DNA from: Mixta sp. Marseille-Q2659
Lineage (GTDB): Bacteria > Pseudomonadota > Gammaproteobacteria > Enterobacterales > Enterobacteriaceae
Direction of reading: 5' to 3'
DNA: 64,000 nt
Assembly: GCF_940807255.1 (NCBI RefSeq)
Contig: NZ_CALNWY010000001.1
Coordinates: 186,001-250,000 of the forward strand
Shown: piece by piece, positions 48,673 through 58,629 of the stretch
Layout: every line of letters begins with the position of its first letter
Numbering within the stretch: the first letter of the stretch is position 1
Notes under the pieces: generated by a model
What the model saw: only the letters and a program-made list of their open reading frames with translations
What the model was told of the DNA's origin: nothing
Database searches by the model: none
Translations under genes and position numbers: made by a program

Positions 48673-49602
48673 ATGATTAGTCGTCGGCGTTTTCTTCTGG
48701 GAGCCGGTGCCGGTTTGTTTTCGATAAAAACCGGCAACCTGTTCGCCCGACAGAACGTAATCCCGCTGTGGCCTGACGCGCCGCCGGGCGGCGGCGGCCC
48801 AACGGGCGCGCTGCATATTAACAAGTCTGGCTCCTGGTCTAATATCGTCTGTCCCTCGATTCAACGCTTTCAGCCGGAATCGCCTAACGGCGAAGCGGTG
48901 CTGATCGCTGCGGGCGGCGGCTATAACTGGATTGGCATGGGACGCGAAGCCTGGCCGGTGGCGCACTGGCTGAACAGTTTCGGCTATACCGCCTATGTGC
49001 TGAGCTACCGGCTGCCGGGCGAGAAGTGGCATGCGGGCGCGCTGGCGGCGTTGCAGGATGCGCAGCGCGCGATTCGGCTGGTGCGGGCGATGGAAGGGCG
49101 CGTACATGCGCTGGGCTTTTCTGCTGGCGCGCATCTGCTCGGCATGGCGGCGGCGCGATCGGGATTTGCCAGCTATCCGCCGCAGGATGAACTGGACGCT
49201 ACCGCGCCGGTCATCGACAGCATTGGCCTGATCTATCCGGTGATTACGCTGGAAGCGCCTTATAACCACACCACGACCCATCGCATTCTGACCGGCAGGC
49301 ACGCCACGCCGCAGGAAGAGGCGGAGTGGTCGATTGAAAATTATGTTACCGCCGCCTATCCGCCGACCTTTTTGGCGCAGGCCGAGGACGATCGCGTTTC
49401 GCCGCCGCAAAACTCAACCATTATGCGCGAGGCCTGTCGTCGGGTAGGCGTGCCGGTGGAATGGGTGCAGATCAGTGGCGGCGGCCACGGTTTTGGTTTG
49501 GGGAAAGCGGGAACGCCAGCGGCAATCTGGGACCAGGCGTATGTTAGCTGGCTGCAGTCGCGCCGCCATCAACGCCGACCGCTGCGCACTGAAATGATTT
49601 AA
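48673..49602 (+). CDS. Tat-exported alpha/beta hydrolase (esterase/acetylxylan esterase-like)
   Basis: 309 residues. The N terminus MISRRRFLLGAGAGLF is a twin-arginine signal, so the enzyme is probably periplasmic. The core is of the BD-FAE/prolyl oligopeptidase type: LIAAGGGYNWIG (oxyanion loop), GFSAGAHLLGM with nucleophile Ser near residue 155, Asp in AEDDRVSPPQN near 240 and His in GGGHGFG near 272. It may act on acetylated sugars (inference). A TTG five codons upstream is an unlikely start. Confidence 0.86.
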   Translation: MISRRRFLLGAGAGLFSIKTGNLFARQNVIPLWPDAPPGGGGPTGALHINKSGSWSNIVCPSIQRFQPESPNGEAVLIAAGGGYNWIGMGREAWPVAHWLNSFGYTAYVLSYRLPGEKWHAGALAALQDAQRAIRLVRAMEGRVHALGFSAGAHLLGMAAARSGFASYPPQDELDATAPVIDSIGLIYPVITLEAPYNHTTTHRILTGRHATPQEEAEWSIENYVTAAYPPTFLAQAEDDRVSPPQNSTIMREACRRVGVPVEWVQISGGGHGFGLGKAGTPAAIWDQAYVSWLQSRRHQRRPLRTEMI

Positions 49603-49718
49603 GCACGCCTGCGTGATATGTACGTACTGAGATAATTTAAATATACACGGCGCAATAAGTACGCGTACTAAAATGAGTTACCTCTTCCCGGCGCGACAAC
49701 GCGCGCCGGGCGTGTCGT

Positions 49719-50732
49719 TTATTTCATGGCGAAATCGATCACCATACGACCGACAATCTTACCTTCTTCCATTTCGTGCAGAATATCGTTGATCTCTTCG
49801 ATGGCGCGGCGCTGTACCTTCGGTACCACTTTGCCTTCGGCGGCGAACTGGAACGCCTCGGCCAGATCTTCACGCGTCCCGACCAGTGAACCGACCACCT
49901 CAATGCCATCCAGCACCAGACGTGGAATATTCAGGCTCATCGACTCCGGCGGCAGGCCGACGGCGACGATACGGCCACCGGCGCGCATGGCGTCCACTGC
50001 CGAGTTAAAGGCTGCTTTCGCCACGGCGGTCACCACCGCAGCATGGGCGCCGCCGACGCGTTCCTGAATGATTTTCGCCGCGTCTTCGTTGCGCGAATTG
50101 ATCACCATATCGGCGCCCAGCTCTTTGGCAAATGCCAGCTGGTTGTCATTAATATCCACGGCGATAACTTTGGCGTTAAAGACGTTTTTCGCATACTGCA
50201 GCGCCAGGTTGCCGAGGCCGCCAAGGCCGTAAATCACGATCCATTTGCCCGGACGAATGCCGGAAATTTTCACCGCTTTATAGGTGGTGACGCCCGCGCA
50301 GGTGACGCTGCTGGCCGCCGCCGGATCGAGTCCATCCGGGACTTTTACCGCATAATCGGCCACTACGATGCACTCTTCCGCCATGCCGCCATCCACGCTG
50401 TAGCCTGCATTTTTCACCTCGCGGCAGAGCGTTTCGTTGCCGCTGTTGCAGTATTCGCAGTGGCCGCAGCCCTGATAAAACCAGGCCACGCTGGCGCGGT
50501 CGCCCGGCTTCAGCGAGGTAACGCCAGGGCCGACCTCTTCCACGATGCCGATGCCTTCATGGCCCAGCGTTATGCCGGTGGTATCGCCAAAATCCCCGTT
50601 TTTTACGTGCAGATCGGTATGGCAAACGCCGCAGCACTCCATTTTCAGGCGCGCTTCGCCATGCTGCAGCGCGCGCAGCGTTTTCTCTACCACATCCACG
50701 CGATGATCTTTGGTGACAACAGCTGCTTTCAT
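49719..50732 (-). CDS. adhP: Alcohol dehydrogenase AdhP (zinc, propanol-preferring)
   Basis: 337 residues, NAD-dependent, oxidises primary alcohols. Catalytic zinc ligands lie in CGVCHTD and GHEGIG; structural zinc in [18 protein letters not shown] fold in [15 protein letters not shown] near residue 170. A GC-rich hairpin follows the stop (49687-49712) but lacks a T tail. Confidence 0.95.
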   Translation of the reverse strand: MKAAVVTKDHRVDVVEKTLRALQHGEARLKMECCGVCHTDLHVKNGDFGDTTGITLGHEGIGIVEEVGPGVTSLKPGDRASVAWFYQGCGHCEYCNSGNETLCREVKNAGYSVDGGMAEECIVVADYAVKVPDGLDPAAASSVTCAGVTTYKAVKISGIRPGKWIVIYGLGGLGNLALQYAKNVFNAKVIAVDINDNQLAFAKELGADMVINSRNEDAAKIIQERVGGAHAAVVTAVAKAAFNSAVDAMRAGGRIVAVGLPPESMSLNIPRLVLDGIEVVGSLVGTREDLAEAFQFAAEGKVVPKVQRRAIEEINDILHEMEEGKIVGRMVIDFAMK

Positions 50733-51013
50733 GTTGGTCTCTCCTTTGATGGGATAACAATAAATCCTGCGTTCGGCTGAACAGAAAATGGTTTTTCACA
50801 GGCGCAAAACGCTCGCTGCATAGTGTCTTATGCTAACCATTTAGAGGTAGTTTTGGGAAGCTGATGAGCAGAAGTGTGACAACGATCGTCGGTGTACTAC
50901 GCTTAACATTAACGGCCAGCGCAGCGCGGGAAAGGAGCCAGAATCGTCGCGCTTCTCTCTGAAACCTCTCTTACTGCGGTTTCGCCCGCCATTCAGATAA
51001 GGAAACATCGTCT

Positions 51014-52840
51014 GTGGAAAATATGACGTATCAATCGCCCGCTCGTCAGCAAGGTTACGCCGGACTGGGCGACTATGCCGCGATAGGTGAAGGCCGATCG
51101 GTAGCGTTGATTGCGCCTGACGGCGCCATCGACTGGTGGTGCGCGCCCAATCTCGATTCGCCGCCGCTGTTCGATCGCCTGCTTGATGCCGACACGGGCG
51201 GCTTTTTTCAGGTCGTGCCCGCCGGTGAATGGCGGATGCAGCGCAGCTATCGTGAAAACAGCAATGTGCTGGAGACGCGTTATCAAACCGAAGCAGGCGA
51301 AGTGCTGATCACGGAATCGCTGAACAGTACGCTGGCCGGACGATTGCCGTGGAATGAGCTGGCGCGGCGTGTGGAAGGCGTCAGCGGCGAAGTGAAGATG
51401 CAGGTGGTTTTCCAGCCGGGTACGCGGGCGGAAACCCGTTCACCCTGGCAGAAACAGATTAACGGCCATCCGGTTTATCACGTGGGCGAGCTGATGGCGA
51501 TGCTGCGCCTGACCGACGATGTGCAGATTAACGAATGCGAAGATGAACGCTTTACCGCGACCTTTACCGCCACGCCGGGCTCGCGCACGCTGGTGGCGCT
51601 GGTGACCACTGAACGCGAGCCGCTGGCGATCCCGCCGCCGGAAAAGATTGATGAGCGCATTGAAACCAGTCATACCGCATGGCGCGACTGGGCGGATGGG
51701 CTAAGCTGGAACGGGCCTTACGACAGCCACGTGCGGCGATCGGCGCTGGCGCTGAAGTTTCTCTGGTATTCGCCGACCGGCGCGCTGGCCGCCGCCGCCA
51801 CCACTTCGCTGCCGGAGAAGCTCGGCAACGATAAAAACTACGACTACCGCTACGCCTGGATCCGCGACGCCTGCTTAATCATTAAAGCCTTTGTTTACCT
51901 GGGCTCAATGGAGGATTGCAAAGCGGCGTTTTCCTGGCTGTCGCACACTATCCGACAGCACGATAGCGGGCTGCGCGCCTGCTATACGCTGGAAGGCGGC
52001 CAGGTGCCGGAAGAGCGTTATCCGCCGCTGGCGGGCTATCAGGGAACGCAGCCGGTGCGCGTCGGCAATAACGCGCGTGAACAGGTTCAGCTCAGCATGT
52101 ATGGCGATATGCTGGCGACGGCGCGGTTGTTTATCGAGGCTGGACATGTTCTGGATCTTTCGACATCGCGTCTGTTGGGCAAGCTTGCCAATCACTGTGC
52201 TGATAGCTGGCGGCAAAAGGATTCCGGTATCTGGGAACTGCCGGAAGAACAGCACTATACCCATTCCAAAATGGCCTGCTGGCTGGCGCTCGATCAGGCG
52301 GTGGCGCTGGCGCAGGATAGCCATATCGAACCGACCTGGATGAAGCGCTGGGAGCGTGAGCGGGATCGCATCCGCGACTGGATCGAAACGCACTGCTGGT
52401 CGGAACAGCGTCAGGCCTATACCTTTTATGCCGGTACCGATCGCCTGGATGCGGCGGTAGCGCTGACGCACTATTACGGCAGCAAGGTCAACCCGCAGCG
52501 GATGCTGTCAACGCTGACGCAGATACGCGAGGAGCTGGGCCACGGCGGCGTGATGCTGTACCGCTATTCAAACATCGAGCAAGAGGAAGCGACCTTTGTC
52601 GCCTGTTCATTCTGGCTGGTGGAGGCGCTGGCGGAGCTGGGCGAGCGCGAGGCGGCGCTGCGGATAATGGATGAGATTCTGGAGCAGCTGTGCCAGCGCG
52701 GCAATGTGGAGATCTTTAATGAGATGTTCGATACCCGCACGCAAAGCTGGCTGGGCAATATGCCGCAGGGGTTGAGTCATCTGTCGCTGGTTTGCGCCGC
52801 CAATGCGCTGGCGGACGACAATCCGGGTCATCGCGTATAG
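51014..52840 (+). CDS. Glycoside hydrolase family 15 protein (glucoamylase/trehalase-like)
   Basis: 608 residues. The N-terminal beta-sandwich begins with GLGDYAAIGEGRSVALIAPDG and DWWCAPNLDSP; the (alpha/alpha)6 barrel has DYRYAWIRDACL near residue 280 and the catalytic-region YSNIEQEEATFVACSFWLVEAL near 520. Bacterial relatives include trehalases and glucoamylases, so trehalose or starch-type glucans are likely substrates. No signal peptide, so it is cytoplasmic. The GTG start has AAGGAA nine bases before it; an ATG follows at 51023. Confidence 0.88.
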   Translation: MENMTYQSPARQQGYAGLGDYAAIGEGRSVALIAPDGAIDWWCAPNLDSPPLFDRLLDADTGGFFQVVPAGEWRMQRSYRENSNVLETRYQTEAGEVLITESLNSTLAGRLPWNELARRVEGVSGEVKMQVVFQPGTRAETRSPWQKQINGHPVYHVGELMAMLRLTDDVQINECEDERFTATFTATPGSRTLVALVTTEREPLAIPPPEKIDERIETSHTAWRDWADGLSWNGPYDSHVRRSALALKFLWYSPTGALAAAATTSLPEKLGNDKNYDYRYAWIRDACLIIKAFVYLGSMEDCKAAFSWLSHTIRQHDSGLRACYTLEGGQVPEERYPPLAGYQGTQPVRVGNNAREQVQLSMYGDMLATARLFIEAGHVLDLSTSRLLGKLANHCADSWRQKDSGIWELPEEQHYTHSKMACWLALDQAVALAQDSHIEPTWMKRWERERDRIRDWIETHCWSEQRQAYTFYAGTDRLDAAVALTHYYGSKVNPQRMLSTLTQIREELGHGGVMLYRYSNIEQEEATFVACSFWLVEALAELGEREAALRIMDEILEQLCQRGNVEIFNEMFDTRTQSWLGNMPQGLSHLSLVCAANALADDNPGHRV

Positions 52841-52943
52841 CCCGTTCTTATTTGAAGGCTGGCGCCGTACCTGAAATTTTCGCACGGCACCAGTCTGAGC
52901 CAGTAAACGATGCCGTTATCCCTTAACCTGAAGCGCAACCAGC

Positions 52944-54032
52944 TTAGTTATAAACCAGCACAAAGGTGGCCATACTGTTGGCCGTACCGGCCGAGACGCG
53001 ATCTTCCGTCTGCACGTACTGCGCCTGAAATTTGATATTTTCGACGTGGTCGGTGTTGTTCGCCGTGATTTGCTTCAGCACGGGCAAATCACTGACCTCG
53101 TTAATTTTTACCTCTTTTCCGGCGGGGGCCGCCGCCGAGCCGTTGTCGCCGTAGCTCAGCTTCACGCCTACGCCGCTGGCCGCATTGGCCTCCTGGGTTA
53201 ACGCCAGCGTATCGCCGCTGCCGGTATCGGCGGCAACGCCGAAAAAGCCAATCCTGACATCCGTTGCGGCAGAACAGGTAACCGGTATATCAAATGTCTG
53301 CATGTTGCCTGCGGTCAGGGATTTGCCTCTGAATTCAGAACGGCTGACGGTTCCCAAATTGACGTTAATGTCCGATTTAGTCACCTGACAGCTGCCGCTG
53401 GCGCCAATATTGACGTTCAACGCGGCCAGATCGAGCATCACAGACGATTTGTTTCCGCTGCCTGTATCGATATAGAGCATACCGACTTGCGGCTGCGGTC
53501 CTGCGTAGGCGTGGTTGTTGCTGATCAGCGAGACCTGGCCGGTTTTATAAAACGTGATGTAAGGCTTTACGATAATTTCCTTTTCAGTCAGCAGATCAGG
53601 GATCTCCTCGCTATCGCATACCGTTACGGATTCGCTGCCGTCAGGGGCGTTGTTGCCGTTAATGTAGCGAACAGCGCCGCCCGCGCACTGGAAGCCGAGC
53701 GAATAGCCGATCCCGTCAATTTTTGTGGCGAACACATGATGGCCATTAATACTGATGCCGCCGCCTGATTTGTCGCGCTGTTGATAAACAATGCGTTTCC
53801 GGGCCGTTTTTGGCGGCTGCAAATCGCAGTTAAAGCGGATCCCGCTGCCGTTATCCGGCATCTGATTGGTCATTTGGGTATTCACTGGCAGCGTGGGCAG
53901 ATAGGTAATGTTATTTATGTTGATGGTCATTTGTGCCGTGCTGGCATTGCAGGTTTCCGCCCAGCTGCTTTGGCACCAGCATCCCGTCAGAATTAAAAGC
54001 AAAACATATACCGCGTGCAAAACGTTACGCAT
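52944..54032 (-). CDS. Fimbrial tip adhesin
   Basis: 362 residues. Signal peptide (ends SSWAET), a receptor-binding N-terminal domain of about 190 residues with Cys pairs, then a pilin domain (GSCQVTKSDINVNLG to C-terminal ATFVLVYN) that accepts the donor strand. This two-domain shape is that of a FimH/MrkD-type tip adhesin. It is the last gene of the fimbrial operon. The receptor is unknown. Confidence 0.87.
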   Translation of the reverse strand: MRNVLHAVYVLLLILTGCWCQSSWAETCNASTAQMTININNITYLPTLPVNTQMTNQMPDNGSGIRFNCDLQPPKTARKRIVYQQRDKSGGGISINGHHVFATKIDGIGYSLGFQCAGGAVRYINGNNAPDGSESVTVCDSEEIPDLLTEKEIIVKPYITFYKTGQVSLISNNHAYAGPQPQVGMLYIDTGSGNKSSVMLDLAALNVNIGASGSCQVTKSDINVNLGTVSRSEFRGKSLTAGNMQTFDIPVTCSAATDVRIGFFGVAADTGSGDTLALTQEANAASGVGVKLSYGDNGSAAAPAGKEVKINEVSDLPVLKQITANNTDHVENIKFQAQYVQTEDRVSAGTANSMATFVLVYN

Positions 54033-54046
54033 ACAGATCTCTTAAT

Positions 54047-56581
54047 TTACTGGCAGATCCCGTCGATGATTTTTACCGGGTTCTGCTGTTGATTAGCGGG
54101 AATATGGAAATGCACCACGCATTTCCGCGAAATATTGTCGCTGTCCCAGCTGGCTTCGAGTGCGCCCTGTTGTGGGACGCCGCTCAAATAGGCCTGGCCC
54201 TCATCGGCCACCATGGCGCTGGAGGTGGCGCCATTCTGATCCTGACCAATAAGGCGCACGCTGGCGCCGAAAGGTAACGGCCCTTCGTGATTACGCAGGG
54301 TGAACAGCACCCGATTACCGATATGCGTTTGATAATCGGCTTCCACCACCGCACCGCCGCCGGGAATGACGGCTTCTGCCTCCAGATCAATATCTGTATC
54401 GTTGCTCATCGTTTCCGTATCAAGATTGATAAAGTTTTTACGATAGGCGGTCAGGTTGGGAACGACGGCATAACCGCGCCAGTCGGTGTGGACATTGCTG
54501 CCGTTCTGCACGGTTACATTCGCAGCGCCCGGCGCGCGGACAATAGCGAAGGTGTCGCCGGTGGACTGGCCCAGCGTGACGCCGTGCGGATGCGCCACCA
54601 CCGAACCTGAAGCGCCCCAGGTGATTTGGTTGTTGATTTTATCCTGGCGGTAGCCGAGCTGCGCCGTGCCGTAGCCGCCGTGATAATCCAGCGAGACGCC
54701 GCTGTTGGCACCTTGCCCTTTATTATCATAACCCTGCTGAAAGCTGTAATAGAGGTTATGGCTATCCAGAACCGATCCGTAGAGCGAAACCTGTTGGGAG
54801 GTATAACCGTTACTGTCAGAGACCGTGCTGTAGCTGACGGAATGATCCGGCAGCCAGCGGCTCAGCGGAATGGAGATATTGAACGAAATGGAGCGATCCA
54901 TATTATTTCGCGTTGAAGATTTGGTTAAGTAGTAGCCTACGCCCCAACTGATCCCTTTCCAGCCGCTATAGAGACCGAAATGCGCCGTTTCGTCGCGCCC
55001 GCCGGCATGCCAGTATTCCTGCGAATAGTATGAGACGGCGAGGCTGGCGGCATCGCCCAGCGTTTGTGAAACCGACAACTCCTCACGGCTACGTTTGTTC
55101 TGTATCAGGCCATAATGACTCTCCAGCGCGTTGGCTTCGCTGAAGTCGTAATAGCCGCTGGAGGAGTAGCGATAGCTGGCCAGGCTGAAGGTGGTGCCCG
55201 TCTGGTTAAAATCCTTTTGGTACTTGACCCGCAGTGCGTGCCCGCTGTAACGCTTATGGGAAGGCGTGGTGGTTTTTGACAGCGTCGCATCGATGCCAAG
55301 CGCTCCTAATTCGCCAAAACCGCGTCCAATACCTGCCGCGCCGGATTGATAATTTTCCGCCAGCTGCAGGCCGCCAGAAAACGTAAAGGCGCGGGGCAGG
55401 CCATAAAGCAGCGTTGCCTGCACAAACTGCGGCGTGCGCGTCTGTTGGACGCCTGAACGATAGCGCCCCGCACTGATGCTGAACTTGCTGCGCCCTTCGC
55501 GCAGCATAAAAGGAACGGCGGAGTAGGGCTGGGTAAAGATACGTACGTTGCCGTTACTCTCTTTAACTTTCACCTCAAGATCGCCGCTTTGCGCGGTAGG
55601 ATAGAGATCTCTTAAGACAAACGGCCCCGGCGCAACGTAGGTTTCATAGATGACATAGCCGTGCTGCGAAACGGTCACTTTGGCATTGCTGTGCGCCATG
55701 CCGCGTATCACCGGCGCAAAGCCCCGCATACTGTCTGGCAGCATCTCCTCTTCCGATTTCAGCTGGATGCCGCGAAACTGGATGCTGTCGAAAATATCGC
55801 CACTGGTATAGATGTCGCCAATTTGCAGCACGCTTTGCAAGGGTTTCACATCATGCTGTAGCCAGGTGGTTTGCGACTGCCAGCGACTGTTTTGGTTATA
55901 GGTCATGGACGAAACGTTACGTAAACGCCAGCCTACCAGGTTAATCCCACTACGTAAATTCAGATAGTTAGAGTGGGTTTCTCCTTCTTCGCCGCGAGAT
56001 TGCGATCCGCTAAGGCTGTAATTGACGAAGGCGGCTGGAATGCCGTCATCCCAGAGCGACGGATCGACGTAGCCACGGCTTTTTACATTCATCGCCGCCT
56101 GCGGAATGCTCAAATATAACCGCTGTTCCTGAAAATTAAATTGCGTGCTGGCATCGGGAATATAGCGACCAATGCGGGTGATCTTCTCACCTTCGCGCAG
56201 TTTGCTCAGGGAAGAAAAGGCGCTGACGTTAACGCCATATTGCGCAAGCTGTGCGACGGTCAATTGCGGTTGCAGCGTACCGCGATCGTCAACGAAAGCG
56301 ATCGTTTCCTGCGCAACCGGCTGGTTGTTCACGATGATGCTAACCGGATAGGTGCCCGGCAGCTGGCCGCCCGCTTTGGAGAAATAACTCAGGTTGACCG
56401 TTTTTTGCTGTGGATTGGCGAACTCCAGCGCCGCCGGATCGAAATAGTCGTCAGCCAGCGACAGCGAACTGTGGCACAGCAGAAAAAGCGCCGTGGGAAT
56501 GGTCGCCAGCCATACGGCGGTGCCCGACGGAAGCAGACAAAGCGTTCTCGCCCGCGCGCGTGCTGGAGTTATTTTTTTCAC
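54047..56581 (-). CDS. Fimbrial outer-membrane usher
   Basis: 844 residues: signal peptide, N-terminal domain starting DDYFDPAALEF, the 24-strand barrel with plug, and a C-terminal domain ending in the Cys pair region RKCVVHFHIP...IDGICQ. It is the PapC/FimD type pore for subunits delivered by the chaperone. Gene spacing is 14 bp to the adhesin and 20 bp to the chaperone. Confidence 0.95.
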   Translation of the reverse strand: MKKITPARARARTLCLLPSGTAVWLATIPTALFLLCHSSLSLADDYFDPAALEFANPQQKTVNLSYFSKAGGQLPGTYPVSIIVNNQPVAQETIAFVDDRGTLQPQLTVAQLAQYGVNVSAFSSLSKLREGEKITRIGRYIPDASTQFNFQEQRLYLSIPQAAMNVKSRGYVDPSLWDDGIPAAFVNYSLSGSQSRGEEGETHSNYLNLRSGINLVGWRLRNVSSMTYNQNSRWQSQTTWLQHDVKPLQSVLQIGDIYTSGDIFDSIQFRGIQLKSEEEMLPDSMRGFAPVIRGMAHSNAKVTVSQHGYVIYETYVAPGPFVLRDLYPTAQSGDLEVKVKESNGNVRIFTQPYSAVPFMLREGRSKFSISAGRYRSGVQQTRTPQFVQATLLYGLPRAFTFSGGLQLAENYQSGAAGIGRGFGELGALGIDATLSKTTTPSHKRYSGHALRVKYQKDFNQTGTTFSLASYRYSSSGYYDFSEANALESHYGLIQNKRSREELSVSQTLGDAASLAVSYYSQEYWHAGGRDETAHFGLYSGWKGISWGVGYYLTKSSTRNNMDRSISFNISIPLSRWLPDHSVSYSTVSDSNGYTSQQVSLYGSVLDSHNLYYSFQQGYDNKGQGANSGVSLDYHGGYGTAQLGYRQDKINNQITWGASGSVVAHPHGVTLGQSTGDTFAIVRAPGAANVTVQNGSNVHTDWRGYAVVPNLTAYRKNFINLDTETMSNDTDIDLEAEAVIPGGGAVVEADYQTHIGNRVLFTLRNHEGPLPFGASVRLIGQDQNGATSSAMVADEGQAYLSGVPQQGALEASWDSDNISRKCVVHFHIPANQQQNPVKIIDGICQ

Positions 56582-56601
56582 GATCGCGTCACTGGAAAGG
56601 T

Positions 56602-57267
56602 TTACTGCTGGGCGTAATCAGTGACGCCGCCAAGATCGTTAATAGCGCGCCATTTAATGGTGCCTGCCGTGGTAACCGGCCACGATTTGGTTTCCCCTGG
56701 GTCGATCATGCCCGGTTCGTGAATCTCTTTACCGGCCACGCTGATGGAGAAAAAGGAGACGTAATAGGGCGTTGGGTTTTGCGCGATTAACTGATTGCCG
56801 ACAACGCGAAATTTCAATTTCTTCCAGGCATCGTCAGGATCACCCACCAGCCCACTGGGCCGATAGAAAATTTTAAATTGAGATTTGATATTAATTTGTA
56901 ATTTATTTGTTTCTTCTTTACGCGTTGGCGCAATACTTTTCACATTTAGCCAAAAAACCGATTCACGATCTTTAGGCAATGCCGCGCCGATAAAATTAAT
57001 GCGCAGAATATTTTTCTGACCGGCATCGAGACGAAACAGCGGCGGCGTAACAATAAATGGCACCCGGCTTTTATCGGCTTTTGAATAATTCTCTACCCAC
57101 GACTGAATAAGATAGGGCGTATGGGAATCTTCATTGGTAACTGAAATCGAGGCTTCGCGCTTCCCTTCCTGATAAATGACGCGGGTTCCACCCACAATAA
57201 CGCCAGCCTGGACCGAGGTTGATAACATTAAAAATGCAATAGCAATGCCAGTAATGAAATGTTTCAT
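56602..57267 (-). CDS. Periplasmic fimbrial chaperone
   Basis: 221 residues, two Ig-like domains, PapD type, with signal peptide to SVQAG. Marked parts are GTRVIYQEGKREASISVTNED with the subunit-anchoring Arg, VTPPLFRLDAGQKNILRI with the second basic residue, and VFWLNVKSI. The ATG at 57267 (MKHFITG) is chosen; a TTG three codons earlier is possible. Ribosome site is weak. Confidence 0.93.
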   Translation of the reverse strand: MKHFITGIAIAFLMLSTSVQAGVIVGGTRVIYQEGKREASISVTNEDSHTPYLIQSWVENYSKADKSRVPFIVTPPLFRLDAGQKNILRINFIGAALPKDRESVFWLNVKSIAPTRKEETNKLQINIKSQFKIFYRPSGLVGDPDDAWKKLKFRVVGNQLIAQNPTPYYVSFFSISVAGKEIHEPGMIDPGETKSWPVTTAGTIKWRAINDLGGVTDYAQQ

Positions 57268-57336
57268 AAGCAGCAACCATCAGGTAGGGAAATAACGTTG
57301 GGAAAAGGAGCAGGGAAATCCCTGCTCTTTTATGAC

Positions 57337-57927
57337 TTAGTTGTAAATCATATTGAAGTTGGCAACGGCATTCGCTTCGCCGACACCGACGCTGTCGGTA
57401 GTCGCTTTATAATTCGCGTAGAAGGTCAGATCGGCGCTGCCGGTCTCATCATCATGACCCCGATCGACCGGATACTGCCGGGTTATCTCGCCGACTTCAA
57501 TTGGTGTGGTTTGATCGCTTTCCAGTAACTGAATAGCTACGCCGCTAGCCGCGCCTTCACCGGAGTTGATTGCCAACAGCCCTTGATCGGTGGCGTCATG
57601 GTTGCCATCAAAGAGTACCGCAACGCTTTTAACGGAGTCGGGGCAATCTTTCACTTTGATATGGAACGGTGTTTTGGTGGTTTCTGTGCCCGGCCCGTTA
57701 AAGTAGCTGCTTGCCCATTTACCCAGATCGACTTCCTGATTGGCGCTGTTGGTATCGATGTTACAAGAGGTATCGGTGATGGAACCGGTAAAATTGACGT
57801 GTCCGCCGGTGCCTTGCGTACCGGCTTCAGAGCCAGGGTTTACGGTAACGCCTGAGGGGCCTGAGATGGCCGCATTAGAAGCCATGACGGATAAAACTAA
57901 AGCCATCATACGGAATGGTGTTTTCAT
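57337..57927 (-). CDS. Major fimbrial subunit (type 1-like pilin)
   Basis: 196 residues. Signal peptide (cleaved near AAISGPSG), an N-terminal extension with GHVNFTGSITDTSCNID, one disulfide (Cys in DTSCNID and VKDCPDS) and the C-terminal beta-zipper motif ending NFNMIYN. It is the first and probably most expressed gene of the operon. Confidence 0.92.
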   Translation of the reverse strand: MKTPFRMMALVLSVMASNAAISGPSGVTVNPGSEAGTQGTGGHVNFTGSITDTSCNIDTNSANQEVDLGKWASSYFNGPGTETTKTPFHIKVKDCPDSVKSVAVLFDGNHDATDQGLLAINSGEGAASGVAIQLLESDQTTPIEVGEITRQYPVDRGHDDETGSADLTFYANYKATTDSVGVGEANAVANFNMIYN

Positions 57928-58551
57928 TGCTACTCTCTTTTTCAGTTTGTTTCTGTAACGGTTCAGGCAACAGGCCTAAAAAAAACGGACGCACCGCTAC
58001 CGCCAGTTTCTCTCCCTGCTAAAGTGATGTAGTTCCGTCTAAAAATATAGAATGCGTTATTCGCTCATTGTTGTTTATGCATGAGTCATAGTTAACAACT
58101 GTCGAATATTTACTGGGCGTTGATGGGGGCGTATAAATAATTACAGGCAGATATTAATCATTGAAAAATAATATGCAATACCCAGGAGAAGATAAAAGCA
58201 TTTAATCAACCAATTGTGAAAAAGGATAATTTATTTTAAATGCATTATTTAAAGGTGAGTTATATTGAGTTTGATAAGTGGTGCGGAAATTTGACTTAAG
58301 TTTTAACTTTTAATTTATTATTTTAACCTTATGGGTATAATTTAATTAATTATTAACCTGTATTGCCGTGGGGCGATAATGATTTAATTATCGATAGAAA
58401 TTAACAGGTAATACGGCAGGGATAATTACCTGCGTGATTAACTTAAGTGTTTGCCTGGATGAGAGAAATCCGAAACCGGGCGCAAGAAATAGTTAATAAC
58501 CTAAAAAAATCAGGGTTATTTCCTGAGATGAATTTCTGGCAGATATAAAAA
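57928..58551. promoter_or_regulatory. AT-rich control region upstream of the fimbrial operon
   Basis: 620 bp without a gene, much more AT-rich than the neighbours. It holds two palindromes: CGATAAT-gattta-ATTATCG (58374-58393) and CAGGTAAT-(12)-ATTACCTG (58405-58432). Such regions often bind H-NS and fimbrial regulators. No recombinase gene or invertible-switch repeats are evident. Confidence 0.5.
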
Positions 58552-58583
58552 AGCTGGCTGAATAAATATATATTCAGCCAGCT
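58552..58583 (-). terminator. gor terminator
   Basis: Perfect 13-bp stem AGCTGGCTGAATA / TATTCAGCCAGCT with a 6-base loop and a T-rich tail on the minus strand, 46 bp past the gor stop. Confidence 0.92.
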
Positions 58584-58629
58584 AATATGTTTCCAGAAAA
58601 TCCAGAGATAATATCGCCAGGCGATATTA

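Noticed and set aside
50557..50799. 80-codon minus-strand ORF overlapping adhP
   Set aside because: It is an out-of-frame reading of the adhP 5' end.
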